Made by a program: the position numbers and the translations under genes. A DNA stretch of 64,000 nt from positions 1-64,000 of the forward strand of contig CAITUV010000029.1 in assembly GCA_903895725.1 (NCBI GenBank), written 5' to 3'. The notes beneath the pieces are model-generated. The model did not search any database. It was not told the origin of the DNA and was given only the letters and a program-made list of their open reading frames with translations. The stretch comes from an uncultured Myxococcales bacterium (lineage in GTDB: Bacteria; Myxococcota_A; UBA9042; CAIXZC01). This document shows, one piece after another, positions 62,550 through 64,000 of this stretch. Numbering within the stretch: the stretch's first letter is position 1; each line of letters opens with the position of its first letter.

Positions 62550-63752
62550 ATGACCTCTACGCACCGGGTGTCCCTCGTCGTACCGATCCTGCTTGCCATC
62601 GCCTGCCGGTCCGGTGAGACCGCCAGCACGCCTCCACTCAAGGACACCCCGTCACCGGTCGCTTCGGACGCGCCAGGCGCACTGCCGACCGCAGCTCCCC
62701 CTGCTCCCTGCCCATCTCTTTCCCGGGAGCAGGTGAGCCGCTTCGTCCGCCTCTCTCTGGCTTGTGTCGACCGCGAGTACCCGAACAAGCCGGGCCACGT
62801 CTTCGACAGTGACGAAGCGGTGGTCCCCCCCCGTCAGGCAACTCCCGCCTTCTACGGCTGCTTCGACTGGCACTCGGCCGTGCATGGACATTGGGCTATG
62901 GTGCGGGCTCTGCGGACCTTTCCCGACCTCCCCGAGCGCGACGCAATCATCGCGGTCCTCGACCGGCACCTTGCGTTCTCCCCGCTCAATGCCGAGCTCG
63001 CATTCTTCCGCCAGGACCGCAATGCCACGTTCGAGCGTCCCTACGGTTGGGGCTGGCTGCTGCGGCTCGCTGCCGAGCTCCACGGCCTGGATCTTCCCCA
63101 GGCTGCCTCGTGGCGAGTCAACCTCAGACTGCTGGCAGACCACCTCGCTCGCAGGATGGAGAGCTATCTGTCCCGGTTGAGTCGTCCGATTCGAGAAGGC
63201 ACGCATGCCAACACGGCCTTCTCGCTCGTTCACGCACTGGACTACGCCCGCACCGTGGGCGACGAGTCCCTGGAGAGGGCAATCATCGAGGCCGCCCGCC
63301 GGTTCTACCTTGCCGATCGGAGCTGTCCGCTTGCTTACGAGCCCTCGGGCGAGGACTTCATCTCCCCCTGTCTGGCCGAGGCCGACCTCATGCGCAGGAT
63401 CCTCTCCCGTTCGGATCCCGACGAGCTCACTTCCTGGCTCGCCGAATTCCTGCCCGGCCTCGCCAGCGGGGACCTGGGGCCTGTCGGTATTCCGCCCGAG
63501 ATTCGCGACGTCAAGGATCCCAGGCTCGGGCACCTCGTGGGGCTGTCTTTCCAACGCGCATGGGCACTTCGGGGACTGGCCTCCGTCTGGCCGCCCGAGT
63601 CCGCCGAACACTCAGTGATTGCAGGACTTTCCAGCACCCTGTGCGGTCATGCCTGCAACCTCGTGTTCGACAGCGGATATGGTGGAGAGCACTGGCTGGC
63701 CAGCTTTGCCATCTACCTATTGACCGACGTCGGGAGCCAGGGCGGGAGCTGA
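62550..63752 (+). CDS. DUF2891 family lipoprotein
   Basis: A 400-residue protein. The ATG at 62550 is chosen because CAGGGAG lies six bases upstream; an ATG at 62544 is too close to it. The signal ends LAIAC. The body is mostly helical and matches DUF2891: 'ACVDREYPNKPGHVF' then 'PAFYGCFDWHSAVHGHWAMV' and FERPYGWGWLLRLAAEL. Such proteins resemble alpha/alpha-barrel glycoside hydrolases in overall make-up, but no activity is established. Being a lipoprotein is unusual, since many family members lack a signal. Its 3' end meets the next gene head-on after 4 bp. Confidence 0.8.
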   Translation: MTSTHRVSLVVPILLAIACRSGETASTPPLKDTPSPVASDAPGALPTAAPPAPCPSLSREQVSRFVRLSLACVDREYPNKPGHVFDSDEAVVPPRQATPAFYGCFDWHSAVHGHWAMVRALRTFPDLPERDAIIAVLDRHLAFSPLNAELAFFRQDRNATFERPYGWGWLLRLAAELHGLDLPQAASWRVNLRLLADHLARRMESYLSRLSRPIREGTHANTAFSLVHALDYARTVGDESLERAIIEAARRFYLADRSCPLAYEPSGEDFISPCLAEADLMRRILSRSDPDELTSWLAEFLPGLASGDLGPVGIPPEIRDVKDPRLGHLVGLSFQRAWALRGLASVWPPESAEHSVIAGLSSTLCGHACNLVFDSGYGGEHWLASFAIYLLTDVGSQGGS

Positions 63753-63756
63753 GCTC

Positions 63757-64000
63757 CTACTCGCACTTGCCGGTGTTGCGCCAGGCCAGAACCTGTCCAG
63801 CGCCTTCCTGGACGAACCCGTAGCGCCTTGCGTTCCAGTAAGGGACCGAATAGTCAGAGCCCGCAAACTGCCTCTGGCCGGGGAAGCCAGCCCCCGACCC
63901 CAGCTCAAAGGGATTCCGCTGCCACAGGTAGTCTGTGTGATTGCGAAGGTGGACCGGCAGCGGCCCTGATGCCTGCTTCATGACGCACTGTCCCGGGCTC
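63757..64000 (-). CDS. C-terminal end of a gene entering from the right edge
   Basis: The last 80 codons of a minus-strand gene are visible; its start lies beyond the window. The frame stays open through the edge (SPGQCVMKQASG upstream of the only internal ATG at 63981), so that ATG is probably not the start. The segment (LRNHTDYLWQRNPFELGSGA, DYSVPYWNARRYGFV, ending LAWRNTGKCE) is aromatic-rich with a terminal Cys, like the end of a secreted protein. I do not recognise the family. Confidence 0.65.
   Translation of the reverse strand, partial: SPGQCVMKQASGPLPVHLRNHTDYLWQRNPFELGSGAGFPGQRQFAGSDYSVPYWNARRYGFVQEGAGQVLAWRNTGKCE

Overview
The window is GC-rich and coding-dense, with about 38 supported genes and no tRNA, rRNA, CRISPR array, phage or transposase that I can see. 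Its most distinctive content is a set of very large cysteine-rich lipoproteins with Asp/Pro/Val-rich linkers after the lipidated cysteine. Together with a Ser/Thr protein kinase, a PEGA protein, a PilT ATPase and an unorthodox hybrid histidine kinase, this suggests a Gram-negative, Myxococcota-like (former Deltaproteobacteria) bacterium. That placement is inference from gene content.

Layout. 1-5333 (minus): an envelope operon with a lipoprotein, a DUF1302 barrel carrying a long Lys/Ala/Glu-rich arm, a DUF1329 protein and a YCF48-like lipoprotein cut by the left edge. 5526-14965 (minus): two giant cysteine-rich lipoproteins, one ending in an endostatin-like domain. 14966-15378: an intergenic region with a promoter, a G-rich run and inverted arrays of a 7-bp motif. 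15367-17514: an O-methyltransferase and a lipoprotein. 17580-22475: a third giant lipoprotein ending in an ALK/LTK-like glycine-rich domain, and a secreted protein behind a palindromic operator-like site. 22808-29501 (minus): radical SAM protein, Ycf46-type AAA ATPase, DUF1257 (Ycf35), TPR protein, DUF2997, a zinc-ribbon membrane protein with a dead signal-peptidase fold, and PilT; this stretch also carries several repeat elements. 29627-34604: NlpC/P60 lipoprotein, pseudouridine synthase, hybrid histidine kinase and a PHA-system-like protein. 34686-42557 (minus): Ser/Thr kinase, TPR/PEGA protein, lipoprotein, two membrane proteins and a GT2 glycosyltransferase. 42681-61699: a second block of surface lipoproteins (propeller, PHP domain, Asp/Gly/Tyr repeat, DUF1554, MopE motifs), an iron-sulfur flavoprotein and an M28 peptidase. 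61846-64000: a small lipoprotein, a DUF2891 protein and the C-terminal end of a gene that starts beyond the window.

How it fits together. Most products are predicted to be exported, and many are lipidated. Four giant lipoproteins share the same cysteine-rich head and stalk but carry different C-terminal tips, as expected of a modular surface-display family. Two of them also share an unusual promoter. The Ycf46/DUF1257/DUF2997 operon is the best candidate for an uncharacterised conserved system. All assignments rest on reading the sequence and on remembered family features; no database search was run.
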